DNA from: Marthasterias glacialis
Taxonomy: Eukaryota; Echinodermata; Asteroidea; Forcipulatida; Asteriidae
NCBI GenBank assembly: GCA_911728455.2
Contig: OU452234.1
Coordinates: 12,052,031 to 12,116,030 of the forward strand
Direction: 5' to 3'
DNA: 64,000 bases
Below, piece after piece: positions 1-13,000 of the stretch (positions within the stretch are counted from its first letter, which is position 1; every line of letters begins with the position of its first letter). Made by a program: the position numbers and the translations under genes. The notes under the pieces are model-generated. The model ran no database searches. It was not told the DNA's origin and worked only from the letters and a program-made list of their open reading frames with translations.

Positions 1-256
1 CCCCTTCCCCGCACACAAACCCTCTTCAGTGATGTCTACTCTATCATTTTCTATCATAAAATCGCAAAAAAAAATTTTGATCAAAAGTGCCGGTGCTCAC
101 AGGGAGCTCCCTGTGAAAAATTTTAATTTTTGGACCCAACTTGAAAAGTGCTTTTCATGGAACCAGTGGATGCGGGCGGCTCTTCCGAGACGTGTCCAAC
201 AAACAAGAGCTCCCAACTTGCAGTATTTCGGGAGCTAGCGAGCTTTTTCGGCCATC
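1..256 (+). repeat. Leftmost partial satellite monomer with private changes
   Basis: Relative to the consensus this unit has three substitutions not seen in other units: G to A at 117 (in the palindrome arm), T to C at 163 and T to A at 205. Most other monomers have none or one. Higher divergence is typical of units near an array edge, so the true left edge may be close to the window start, but the window stops before it. Confidence 0.7.
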
Positions 257-885
257 TTGATGACGTCAGAATTGACCCAAATTTTGCCACTTGCCCAAAT
301 ATTGCGAATTGACCCCTTCCCCGCACACAAACCCTCTTCAGTGATGTCTACTCTATCATTTTCTATCATAAAATCGCAAAAAAAAATTTTTGATCAAAAG
401 TGCCGGTGCTCACAGGGAGCTCCCTGTGAGAAATTTTAATTTTTGGACCCAACTTGAAAAGTGCTTTTCATGGAATCAGTGGATGCGGGCGGCTCTTCCG
501 AGACGTGTCCAACAAACTAGAGCTCCCAACTTGCAGTATTTCGGGAGCTAGCGAGCTTTTTCGGCCATCTTGATGACGTCAGAATTGACCCAAATTTTGC
601 CACTTGCCCAAATATTGCGAATTGACCCCTTCCCCGCACACAAACCCTCTTCAGTGATGTCTACTCTATCATTTTCTATCATAAAATCGCAAAAAAAAAT
701 TTTGATCAAAAGTGCCGGTGCTCACAGGGAGCTCCCTGTGAGAAATTTTAATTTTTGGACCCAACTTGAAAAGTGCTTTTCATGGAATCAGTGGATGCGG
801 GCGGCTCTTCCGAGACGTGTCCAACAAACTAGAGCTCCCAACTTGCAGTATTTCGGGAGCTAGCGAGCTTTTTCGGCCATCTTGA

Positions 886-893
886 TGACGTCA
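886..893 (+). promoter_or_regulatory. CRE octamer TGACGTCA, once per monomer (example)
   Basis: TGACGTCA is the full palindromic cAMP-response element bound by CREB/ATF family bZIP factors. It occurs once in every full monomer, next to the TTGATG that marks the unit start, so the array carries about 130 copies spaced 312 bp apart. It is also intact in the decayed satellite copy at 52,620-52,627. Whether any factor binds here is inference; a match in every monomer follows automatically from tandem amplification. Confidence 0.6.
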
Positions 894-1032
894 GAATTGA
901 CCCAAATTTTGCCACTTGCCCAAATATTGCGAATTGACCCCTTCCCCGCACACAAACCCTCTTCAGTGATGTCTACTCTATCATTTTCTATCATAAAATC
1001 GCAAAAAAAAATTTTGATCAAAAGTGCCGGTG

Positions 1033-1054
1033 CTCACAGGGAGCTCCCTGTGAG
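1033..1054. repeat. 22-bp perfect palindrome in each monomer (example)
   Basis: The left half CTCACAGGGAG is followed directly by its reverse complement with no spacer. The same palindrome is present in essentially every monomer. Exceptions seen are the leftmost partial monomer (G to A at 117, which breaks the outer arm) and the unit near 23,534 (CCTATGAG). It could extrude as a cruciform or form a hairpin in single-stranded DNA. Both decayed copies at 52.4-52.8 kb have lost it. Confidence 0.95.
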
Positions 1055-4000
1055 AAATTTTAATTTTTGGACCCAACTTGAAAAGTGCTTTTCATGGAAT
1101 CAGTGGATGCGGGCGGCTCTTCCGAGACGTGTCCAACAAACTAGAGCTCCCAACTTGCAGTATTTCGGGAGCTAGCGAGCTTTTTCGGCCATCTTGATGA
1201 CGTCAGAATTGACCCAAATTTTGCCACTTGCCCAAATATTGCGAATTGACCCCTTCCCCGCACACAAACCCTCTTCAGTGATGTCTACTCTATCATTTTC
1301 TATCATAAAATCGCAAAAAAAAAATTTTGATCAAAAGTGCCGGTGCTCACAGGGAGCTCCCTGTGAGAAATTTTAATTTTTGGACCCAACTTGAAAAGTG
1401 CTTTTCATGGAATCAGTGGATGCGGGCGGCTCTTCCGAGACGTGTCCAACAAACTAGAGCTCCCAACTTGCAGTATTTCGGGAGCTAGCGAGCTTTTTCG
1501 GCCATCTTGATGACGTCAGAATTGACCCAAATTTTGCCACTTGCCCAAATATTGCGAATTGACCCCTTCCCCGCACACAAACCCTCTTCAGTGATGTCTA
1601 CTCTATCATTTTCTATCATAAAATCGCAAAAAAAAATTTTGATCAAAAGTGCCGGTGCTCACAGGGAGCTCCCTGTGAGAAATTTTAATTTTTGGACCCA
1701 ACTTGAAAAGTGCTTTTCATGGAATCAGTGGATGCGGGCGGCTCTTCCGAGACGTGTCCAACAAACTAGAGCTCCCAACTTGCAGTATTTAGGGAGCTAG
1801 CGAGCTTTTTCGGCCATCTTGATGACGTCAGAATTGACCCAAATTTTGCCACTTGCCCAAATATTGCGAATTGACCCCTTCCCCGCACACAAACCCTCTT
1901 CAGTGATGTCTACTCTATCATTTTCTATCATAAAATCGCAAAAAAAAAATTTTGATCAAAAGTGCCGGTGCTCACAGGGAGCTCCCTGTGAGAAATTTTA
2001 ATTTTTGGACCCAACTTGAAAAGTGCTTTTCATGGAATCAGTGGATGCGGGCGGCTCTTCCGAGACGTGTCCAACAAACTAGAGCTCCCAACTTGCAGTA
2101 TTTCGGGAGCTAGCGAGCTTTTTCGGCCATCTTGATGACGTCAGAATTGACCCAAATTTTGCCACTTGCCCAAATATTGCGAATTGACCCCTTCCCCGCA
2201 CACAAACCCTCTTCAGTGATGTCTACTCTATCATTTTCTATCATAAAATCGCAAAAAAAAAATTTTGATCAAAAGTGCCGGTGCTCACAGGGAGCTCCCT
2301 GTGAGAAATTTTAATTTTTGGACCCAACTTGAAAAGTGCTTTTCATGGAATCAGTGGATGCGGGCGGCTCTTCCGAGACGTGTCCAACAAACTAGAGCTC
2401 CCAACTTGCAGTATTTCGGGAGCTAGCGAGCTTTTTCGGCCATCTTGATGACGTCAGAATTGACCCAAATTTTGCCACTTGCCCAAATATTGCGAATTGA
2501 CCCCTTCCCCGCACACAAACCCTCTTCAGTGATGTCTACTCTATCATTTTCTATCAGAAAATCGCAAAAAAAAATTTTGATCAAAAGTGCCGGTGCTCAC
2601 AGGGAGCTCCCTGTGAGAAATTTTAATTTTTGGACCCAACTTGAAAAGTGCTTTTCATGGAATCAGTGGATGCGGGCGGCTCTTCCGAGACGTGTCCAAC
2701 AAACTAGAGCTCCCAACTTGCAGTATTTCGGGAGCTAGCGAGCTTTTTCGGCCATCTTGATGACGTCAGAATTGACCCAAATTTTGCCACTTGCCCAAAT
2801 ATTGCGAATTGACCCCTTCCCCGCACACAAACCCTCTTCAGTGATGTCTACTCTATCATTTTCTATCGTAAAATCGCAAAAAAAAATTTTGATCAAAAGT
2901 GCCGGTGCTCACAGGGAGCTCCCTGTGAGAAATTTTAATTTTTGGACCCAACTTGAAAAGTGCTTTTCATGGAATCAGTGGATGCGGGCGGCTCTTCCGA
3001 GACGTGTCCAACAAACTAGAGCTCCCAACTTGCAGTATTTCGGGAGCTAGCGAGCTTTTTCGGCCATCTTGATGACGTCAGAATTGACCCAAATTTTGCC
3101 ACTTGCCCAAATATTGCGAATTGACCCCTTCCCCGCACACAAACCCTCTTCAGTGATGTCTACTCTATCATTTTCTATCATAAAATCGCAAAAAAAAATT
3201 TTGATCAAAAGTGCCGGTGCTCACAGGGAGCTCCCTGTGAGAAATTTTAATTTTTGGACCCAACTTGAAAAGTGCTTTTCATGGAATCAGTGGATGCGGG
3301 CGGCTCTTCCGAGACGTGTCCAACAAACTAGAGCTCCCAACTTGCAGTATTTCGGGAGCTAGCGAGCTTTTTCGGCCATCTTGATGACGTCAGAATTGAC
3401 CCAAATTTTGCCACTTGCCCAAATATTGCGAATTGACCCCTTCCCCGCACACAAACCCTCTTCAGTGATGTCTACTCTATCATTTTCTATCATAAAATCG
3501 CAAAAAAAAAATTTTGATCAAAAGTGCCGGTGCTCACAGGGAGCTCCCTGTGAGAAATTTTAATTTTTGGACCCAACTTGAAAAGTGCTTTTCATGGAAT
3601 CAGTGGATGCGGGCGGCTCTTCCGAGACGTGTCCAACAAACTAGAGCTCCCAACTTGCAGTATTTCGGGAGCTAGCGAGCTTTTTCGGCCATCTTGATGA
3701 CGTCAGAATTGACCCAAATTTTGCCACTTGCCCAAATATTGCGAATTGACCCCTTCCCCGCACACAAACCCTCTTCAGTGATGTCTACTCTATCATTTTC
3801 TATCATAAAATCGCAAAAAAAAATTTTGATCAAAAGTGCCGGTGCTCACAGGGAGCTCCCTGTGAGAAATTTTAATTTTTGGACCCAACTTGAAAAGTGC
3901 TTTTCATGGAATCAGTGGATGCGGGCGGCTCTTCCGAGACGTGTCCAACAAACTAGAGCTCCCAACTTGCAGTATTTCGGGAGCTAGCGAGCTTTTTCGG

Positions 4001-7000
4001 CCATCTTGATGACGTCAGAATTGACCCAAATTTTGCCACTTGCCCAAATATTGCGAATTGACCCCTTCCCCGCACACAAACCCTCTTCAGTGATGTCTAC
4101 TCTATCATTTTCTATCATAAAATCGGAAAAAAAAAATTTTGATCAAAAGTGCCGGTGCTCACAGGGAGCTCCCTGTGAGAAATTTTAACTTTTGGACCCA
4201 ACTTGAAAAGTGCTTTTCATGGAATCAGTGGATGCGGGCGGCTCTTCCGAGACGTGTCCAACAAACTAGAGCTCCCAACTTGCAGTATTTCGGGAGCTAG
4301 CGAGCTTTTTCGGCCATCTTGATGACGTCAGAATTGACCCAAATTTTGCCACTTGCCCAAATATTGCGAATTGACCCCTTCCCCGCACACAAACCCTCTT
4401 CAGTGATGTCTACTCTATCATTTTCTATCATAAAATCGCAAAAAAAAATTTTGATCAAAAGTGCCGGTGCTCACAGGGAGCTCCCTGTGAGAAATTTTAA
4501 TTTTTGGACCCAACTTGAAAAGGGCTTTTCATGGAATCAGTGGATGCGGGCGGCTCTTCCGAGACGTGTCCAACAAACTAGAGCTCCCAACTTGCAGTAT
4601 TTCGGGAGCTAGCGAGCTTTTTCGGCCATCTTGATGACGTCAGAATTGACCCAAATTTTGCCACTTGCCCAAATATTGCGAATTGACCCCTTCCCCGCAC
4701 ACAAACCCTCTTCAGTGATGTCTACTCTATCATTTTCTATCATAAAATCGCAAAAAAAAATTTTGATCAAAAGTGCCGGTGCTCACAGGGAGCTCCCTGT
4801 GAGAAATTTTAATTTTTGGACCCAACTTGAAAAGTGCTTTTCATGGAATCAGTGGATGCGGGCGGCTCTTCCGAGACGTGTCCAACGAACTAGAGCTCCC
4901 AACTTGCAGTATTTCGGGAGCTAGCGAGCTTTTTCGGCCATCTTGATGACGTCAGAATTGACCCAAATTTTGCCACTTGCCCAAATATTGCGAATTGACC
5001 CCTTCCCCGCACACAAACCCTCTTCAGTGATGTCTACTCTATCATTTTCTATCGTAAAATCGCAAAAAAAAATTTTGATCAAAAGTGCCGGTGCTCACAG
5101 GGAGCTCCCTGTGAGAAATTTTAACTTTTGGACCCAACTTGAAAAGTGCTTTTCATGGAATCAGTGGATGCGGGCGGCTCTTCCGAGACGTGTCCAACAA
5201 ACTAGAGCTCCCAACTTGCAGTATTTCGGGAGCTAGCGAGCTTTTTCGGCCATCTTGATGACGTCAGAATTGACCCAAATTTTGCCACTTGCCCAAATAT
5301 TGCGAATTGACCCCTTCCCCGCACACAAACCCTCTTCAGTGATGTCTACTCTATCATTTTCTATCATAAAATCGCAAAAAAAAATTTTGATCAAAAGTGC
5401 CGGTGCTCACAGGGAGCTCCCTGTGAGAAATTTTAATTTTTGGACCCAACTTGAAAAGTGCTTTTCATGGAATCAGTGGATGCGGGCGGCTCTTCCGAGA
5501 CGTGTCCAACAAACTAGAGCTCCCAACTTGCAGTATTTCGGGAGCTAGCGAGCTTTTTCGGCCATCTTGATGACGTCAGAATTGACCCAAATTTTGCCAC
5601 TTGCCCAAATATTGCGAATTGACCCCTTCCCCGCACACAAACCCTCTTCAGTGATGTCTACTCTATCATTTTCTATCATAAAATCGCAAAAAAAAAATTT
5701 TGATCAAAAGTGCCGGTGCTCACAGGGAGCTCCCTGTGAGAAATTTTAATTTTTGGACCCAACTTGAAAAGTGCTTTTCATGGAATCAGTGGATGCGGGC
5801 GGCTCTTCCTAGACGTGTCCAACAAACTAGAGCTCCCAACTTGCAGTATTTCGGGAGCTAGCGAGCTTTTTCGGCCATCTTGATGACGTCAGAATTGACC
5901 CAAATTTTGCCACTTGCCCAAATATTGCGAATTGACCCCTTCCCCGCACACAAACCCTCTTCAGTGATGTCTACTCTATCATTTTCTATCATAAAATCGC
6001 AAAAAAAAATTTTGATCAAAAGTGCCGGTGCTCACAGGGAGCTCCCTGTGAGAAATTTTAATTTTTGGACCCAACTTGAAAAGTGCTTTTCATGGAATCA
6101 GTGGATGCGGGCGGCTCTTCCGAGACGTGTCCAACAAACTAGAGCTCCCAACTTGCAGTATTTCGGGAGCTAGCGAGCTTTTTCGGCCATCTTGATGACG
6201 TCAGAATTGACCCAAATTTTGCCACTTGCCCAAATATTGCGAATTGACCCCTTCCCCGCACACAAACCCTCTTCAGTGATGTCTACTCTATCATTTTCTA
6301 TCATAAAATCGCAAAAAAAAATTTTGATCAAAAGTGCCGGTGCTCACAGGGAGCTCCCTGTGAGAAATTTTAATTTTTGGACCCAACTTGAAAAGTGCTT
6401 TTCATGGAATCAGTGGATGCGGGCGGCTCTTCCGAGACGTGTCCAACAAACTAGAGCTCCCAACTTGCAGTATTTCGGGAGCTAGCGAGCTTTTTCGGCC
6501 ATCTTGATGACGTCAGAATTGACCCAAATTTTGCCACTTGCCCAAATATTGCGAATTGACCCCTTCCCCGCACACAAACCCTCTTCAGTGATGTCTACTC
6601 TATCATTTTCAATCATAAAATCGCAAAAAAAAAATTTTGATCAAAAGTGCCGGTGCTCACAGGGAGCTCCCTGTGAGAAATTTTAACTTTTGGACCCAAC
6701 TTGAAAAGTGCTTTTCATGGAATCAGTGGATGCGGGCGGCTCTTCCGAGACGTGTCCAACAAACTAGAGCTCCCAACTTGCAGTATTTCGGGAGCTAGCG
6801 AGCTTTTTCGGCCATCTTGATGACGTCAGAATTGACCCAAATTTTGCCACTTGCCCAAATATTGCGAATTGACCCCTTCCCCGCACACAAACCCTCTTCA
6901 GTGATGTCTACTCTATCATTTTCTATCATAAAATCGCAAAAAAAAATTTTGATCAAAAGTGCCGGTGCTCACAGGGAGCTCCCTGTGAGAAATTTTAATT

Positions 7001-10000
7001 TTTGGACCCAACTTGAAAAGTGCTTTTCATGGAATCAGTGGATGCGGGCGGCTCTTCCGAGACGTGTCCAACAAACTAGAGCTCCCAACTTGCAGTATTT
7101 CGGGAGCTAGCGAGCTTTTTCGGCCATCTTGATGACGTCAGAATTGACCCAAATTTTGCCACTTGCCCAAATGTTGCGAATTGACCCCTTCCCCGCACAC
7201 AAACCCTCTTCAGTGATGTCTACTCTATCATTTTCTATCATAAAATCGCAAAAAAAAATTTTGATCAAAAGTGCCGGTGCTCACAGGGAGCTCCCTGTGA
7301 GAAATTTTAATTTTTGGACCCAACTTGAAAAGTGCTTTTCATGGAATCAGTGGATGCGGGCGGCTCTTCCGAGACGTGTCCAACAAACTAGAGCTCCCAA
7401 CTTGCAGTATTTCGGGAGCTAGCGAGCTTTTTCGGCCATCTTAATGACGTCAGAATTGACCCAAATTTTGCCACTTGCCCAAATATTGCGAATTGACCCC
7501 TTCCCCGCACACAAACCCTCTTCAGTGATGTCTACTCTATCATTTTCTATCATAAAATCGCAAAAAAAAATTTTGATCAAAAGTGCCGGTGCTCACAGGG
7601 AGCTCCCTGTGAGAAATTTTAATTTTTGGACCCAACTTGAAAAGTGCTTTTCATGGAATCAGTGGATGCGGGCGGCTCTTCCGAGACGTGTCCAACAAAC
7701 TAGAGCTCCCAACTTGCAGTATTTCGGGAGCTAGCGAGCTTTTTCGGCCATCTTGATGACGTCAGAATTGACCCAAATTTTGCCACTTGCCCAAATATTG
7801 CGAATTGACCCCTTCCCCGCACACAAACCCTCTTCAGTGATGTCTACTCTATCATTTTCTATCATAAAATCGCAAAAAAAAAAATTTTGATCAAAAGTGC
7901 CGGTGCTCACAGGGAGCTCCCTGTGAGAAATTTTAATTTTTGGACCCAACTTGAAAAGTGCTTTTCATGGAATCAGTGGATGCGGGCGGCTCTTCCGAGA
8001 CGTGTCCAACAAACTAGAGCTCCCAACTTGCAGTATTTCGGGAGCTAGCGAGCTTTTTCGGCCATCTTGATGACGTCAGAATTGACCCAAATTTTGCCAC
8101 TTGCCCAAATATTGCGAATTGACCCCTTCCCCGCACACAAACCCTCTTCAGTGATGTCTACTCTATCATTTTCTATCATAAAATCGCAAAAAAAAATTTT
8201 GATCAAAAGTGCCGGTGCTCACAGGGAGCTCCCTGTGAGAAATTTTAATTTTTGGACCCAACTTGAAAAGTGCTTTTCATGGAATCAGTGGATGCGGGCG
8301 GCTCTTCCGAGACGTGTCCAACAAACTAGAGCTCCCAACTTGCAGTATTTCGGGAGCTAGCGAGCTTTTTCGGCCATCTTGATGACGTCAGAATTGACCC
8401 AAATTTTGCCACTTGCCCAAATATTGCGAATTGACCCCTTCCCCGCACACAAACCCTCTTCAGTGATGTCTACTCTATCATTTTCTATCATAAAATCGCA
8501 AAAAAAAAATTTTGATCAAAAGTGCCGGTGCTCACAGGGAGCTCCCTGTGAGAAATTTTAACTTTTGGACCCAACTTGAAAAGTGCTTTTCATGGAATCA
8601 GTGGATGCGGGCGGCTCTTCCGAGACGTGTCCAACAAACTAGAGCTCCCAACTTGCAGTATTTCGGGAGCTAGCGAGCTTTTTCGGCCATCTTGATGACG
8701 TCAGAATTGACCCCAATTTTGCCACTTGCCCAAATATTGCGAATTGACCCCTTCCCCGCACACAAACCCTCTTCAGTGATGTCTACTCTATCATTTTCTA
8801 TCATAAAATCGCAAAAAAAAATTTTGATCAAAAGTGCCGGTGCTCACAGGGAGCTCCCTGTGAGAAATTTTAATTTTTGGACCCAACTTGAAAAGTGCTT
8901 TTCATGGAATCAGTGGATGCGGGCGGCTCTTCCGAGACGTGTCCAACAAACTAGAGCTCCCAACTTGCAGTATTTCGGGAGCTAGCGAGCTTTTTCGGCC
9001 ATCTTGATGACGTCAGAATTGACCCAAATTTTGCCACTTGCCCAAATATTGCGAATTGACCCCTTCCCCGCACACAAACCCTCTTCAGTGATGTCTACTC
9101 TATCATTTTCTATCATAAAATCGCAAAAAAAAAATTTTGATCAAAAGTGCCGGTGCTCACAGGGAGCTCCCTGTGAGAAATTTTAATTTTTGGACCCAAC
9201 TTGAAAAGTGCTTTTCATGGAATCAGTGGATGCGGGCGGCTCTTCCGAGACGTGTCCAACAAACTAGAGCTCCCAACTTGCAGTATTTCGGGAGCTAGCG
9301 AGCTTTTTCGGCCATCTTGATGACGTCAGAATTGACCCAAATTTTGCCACTTGCCCAAATATTGCGAATTGACCCCTTCCCCGCACACAAACCCTCTTCA
9401 GTGATGTCTACTCTATCATTTTCTATCATAAAATCGCAAAAAAAAAATTTTGATCAAAAGTGCCGGTGCTCACAGGGAGCTCCCTGTGAGAAATTTTAAT
9501 TTTTGGACCCAACTTGAAAAGTGCTTTTCATGGAATCAGTGGATGCGGGCGGCTCTTCCGAGACGTGTCCAACAAACTAGAGCTCCCAACTTGCAGTATT
9601 TCGGGAGCTAGCGAGCTTTTTCGGCCATCTTGATGACGTCAGAATTGACCCAAATTTTGCCACTTGCCCAAATATTGCGAATTGACCCCTTCCCCGCACA
9701 CAAACCCTCTTCAGTGATGTCTACTCTATCATTTTCTATCATAAAATCGCAAAAAAAAAATTTTGATCAAAAGTGCCGGTGCTCACAGGGAGCTCCCTGT
9801 GAGAAATTTTAATTTTTGGACCCAACTTGAAAAGTGCTTTTCATGGAATCAGTGGATGCGGGCGGCTCTTCCGAGACGTGTCCAACAAACTAGAGCTCCC
9901 AACTTGCAGTATTTCGGGAGCTAGCGAGCTTTTTCGGCCATCTTGATGACGTCAGAATTGACCCAAATTTTGCCACTTGCCCAAATATTGCGAATTGACC

Positions 10001-13000
10001 CCTTCCCCGCACACAAACCCTCTTCAGTGATGTCTACTCTATCATTTTCTATCATAAAATCGCAAAAAAAAAATTTTGATCAAAAGTGCCGGTGCTCACA
10101 GGGAGCTCCCTGTGAGAAATTTTAATTTTTGGACCCAACTTGAAAAGTGCTTTTCATGGAATCAGTGGGTGCGGGCGGCTCTTCCGAGACGTGTCCAACA
10201 AACTAGAGCTCCCAACTTGCAGTATTTCGGGAGCTAGCGAGCTTTTTCGGCCATCTTGATGACGTCAGAATTGACCCAAATTTTGCCACTTGCCCAAATA
10301 TTGCGAATTGACCCCTTCCCCGCACACAAACCCTCTTCAGTGATGTCTACTCTATCATTTTCTATCATAAAATCGCAAAAAAAAAATTTGATCAAAAGTG
10401 CCGGTGCTCACAGGGAGCTCCCTGTGAGAAATTTTAATTTTTGGACCCAACTTGAAAAGTGCTTTTCATGGAATCAGTGGATGCGGGCGGCTCTTCCGAG
10501 ACGTGTCCAACAAACTAGAGCTCCCAACTTGCAGTATTTCGGGAGCTAGCGAGCTTTTTCGGCCATCTTGATGACGTCAGAATTGACCCAAATTTTGCCA
10601 CTTGCCCAAATATTGCGAATTGTCCCCTTCCCCGCACACAAACCCTCTTCAGTGATGTCTACTCTATCATTTTCTATCATAAAATCGCAAAAAAAAATTT
10701 TGATCAAAAGTGCCGGTGCTCACAGGGAGCTCCCTGTGAGAAATTTTAATTTTTGGACCCAACTTGAAAAGTGCTTTTCATGGAATCAGTGGATGCGGGC
10801 GGCTCTTCCGAGACGTGTCCAACAAACTAGAGCTCCCAACTTGCAGTATTTCGGGAGCTAGCGAGCTTTTTCGGCCATCTTGATGACGTCAGAATTGACC
10901 CAAATTTTGCCACTTGCCCAAATATTGCGAATTGACCCCTTCCCCGCACACAAACCCTCTTCAGTGATGTCTACTCTATCATTTTCTATCATAAAATCGC
11001 AAAAAAAAAATTTTGATCAAAAGTGCCGGTGCTCACAGGGAGCTCCCTGTGAGAAATTTTAACTTTTGGACCCAACTTGAAAAGTGCTTTTCATGGAATC
11101 AGTGGATGCGGGCGGCTCTTCCGAGACGTGTCCAACAAACTAGAGCTCCCAACTTGCAGTATTTCGGGAGCTAGCGAGCTTTTTCGGCCATCTTGATGAC
11201 GTCAGAATTGACCCAAATTTTGCCACTTGCCCAAATATTGCGAATTGACCCCTTCCCCGCACACAAACCCTCTTCAGTGATGTCTACTCTATCATTTTCT
11301 ATCATAAAATCGCAAAAAAAAATTTTGATCAAAAGTGCCGGTGCTCACAGGGAGCTCCCTGTGAGAAATTTTAATTTTTGGACCCAACTTGAAAAGTGCT
11401 TTTCATGGAATCAGTGGATGCGGGCGGCTCTTCCGAGACGTGTCCAACAAACTAGAGCTCCCAACTTGCAGTATTTCGGGAGCTAGCGAGCTTTTTCGGC
11501 CATCTTGATGACGTCAGAATTGACCCAAATTTTGCCACTTGCCCAAATATTGCGAATTGACCCCTTCCCCGCACACAAACCCTCTTCAGTGATGTCTACT
11601 CTATCATTTTCTATCATAAAATCGCAAAAAAAAATTTTGATCAAAAGTGCCGGTGCTCACAGGGAGCTCCCTGTGAGAAATTTTAATTTTTGGACCCAAC
11701 TTGAAAAGTGCTTTTCATGGAATCAGTGGATGCGGGCGGCTCTTCCGAGACGTGTCCAACAAACTAGAGCTCCCAACTTGCAGTATTTCGGGAGCTAGCG
11801 AGCTTTTTCGGCCATCTTGATGACGTCAGAATTGACCCAAATTTTGCCACTTGCCCAAATATTGCGAATTGACCCCTTCCCCGCACACAAACCCTCTTCA
11901 GTGATGTCTACTCTATCATTTTCTATCATAAAATCGCAAAAAAAAATTTTGATCAAAAGTGCCGGTGCTCACAGGGAGCTCCCTGTGAGAAATTTTAATT
12001 TTTGGACCCAACTTGAAAAGTGCTTTTCATGGAATCAGTGGATGCGGGCGGCTCTTCCGAGACGTGTCCAACAAACTAGAGCTCCCAACTTGCAGTATTT
12101 CGGGAGCTAGCGAGCTTTTTCGGCCATCTTGATGACGTCAGAATTGACCCAAATTTTGCCACTTGCCCAAATATTGCGAATTGACCCCTTCCCCGCACAC
12201 AAACCCTCTTCAGTGATGTCTACTCTATCATTTTCTATCATAAAATCGCAAAAAAAAATTTTGATCAAAAGTGCCGGTGCTCACAGGGAGCTCCCTGTGA
12301 GAAATTTTAATTTTTGGACCCAACTTGAAAAGTGCTTTTCATGGAATCAGTGGATGCGGGCGGCTCTTCCGAGACGTGTCCAACAAACTAGAGCTCCCAA
12401 CTTGCAGTATTTCGGGAGCTAGCGAGCTTTTTCGGCCATCTTGATGACGTCAGAATTGACCCAAATTTTGCCACTTGCCCAAATATTGCGAATTGACCCC
12501 TTCCCCGCACACAAACCCTCTTCAGTGATGTCTACTCTATCATTTTCTATCATAAAATCGCAAAAAAAAAATTTGATCAAAAGTGCCGGTGCTCACAGGG
12601 AGCTCCCTGTGAGAAATTTTAATTTTTGGACCCAACTTGAAAAGTGCTTTTCATGGAATCAGTGGATGCGGGCGGCTCTTCCGAGACGTGTCCAACAAAC
12701 TAGAGCTCCCAACTTGCAGTATTTCGGGAGCTAGCGAGCTTTTTCGGCCATCTTGATGACGTCAGAATTGACCCAAATTTTGCCACTTGCCCAAATATTG
12801 CGAATTGACCCCTTCCCCGCACACAAACCCTCTTCAGTGATGTCTACTCTATCATTTTCTATCATAAAATCGCAAAAAAAAAATTTTGATCAAAAGTGCC
12901 GGTGCTCACAGGGAGCTCCCTGTGAGAAATTTTAATTTTTGGACCCAACTTGAAAAGTGCTTTTCATGGAATCAGTGGATGCGGGCGGCTCTTCCGAGAC

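Larger units (their letters stand above)
882..1193 (+). repeat. Reference monomer of the 312-bp satellite
   Basis: This unit shows the consensus. In order it holds: a CRE octamer (886-893); GAATTGACCC twice, 37 bp apart; a pyrimidine-rich stretch; an A9T4 tract; a 12-bp palindrome TTTTGATCAAAA (1012-1023); a 22-bp perfect palindrome (1033-1054); a quasi-palindrome TGAAAAG-TG-CTTTTCA (1079-1094); and an inverted repeat AGCTCCC/GGGAGCT with a 15-nt spacer (1145-1173). The unit is therefore rich in dyad symmetry. The part from about 1065 to the next monomer's AAATTTT aligns in block order with the 185-bp satellite at 45.5-49.2 kb. Confidence 0.97.
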
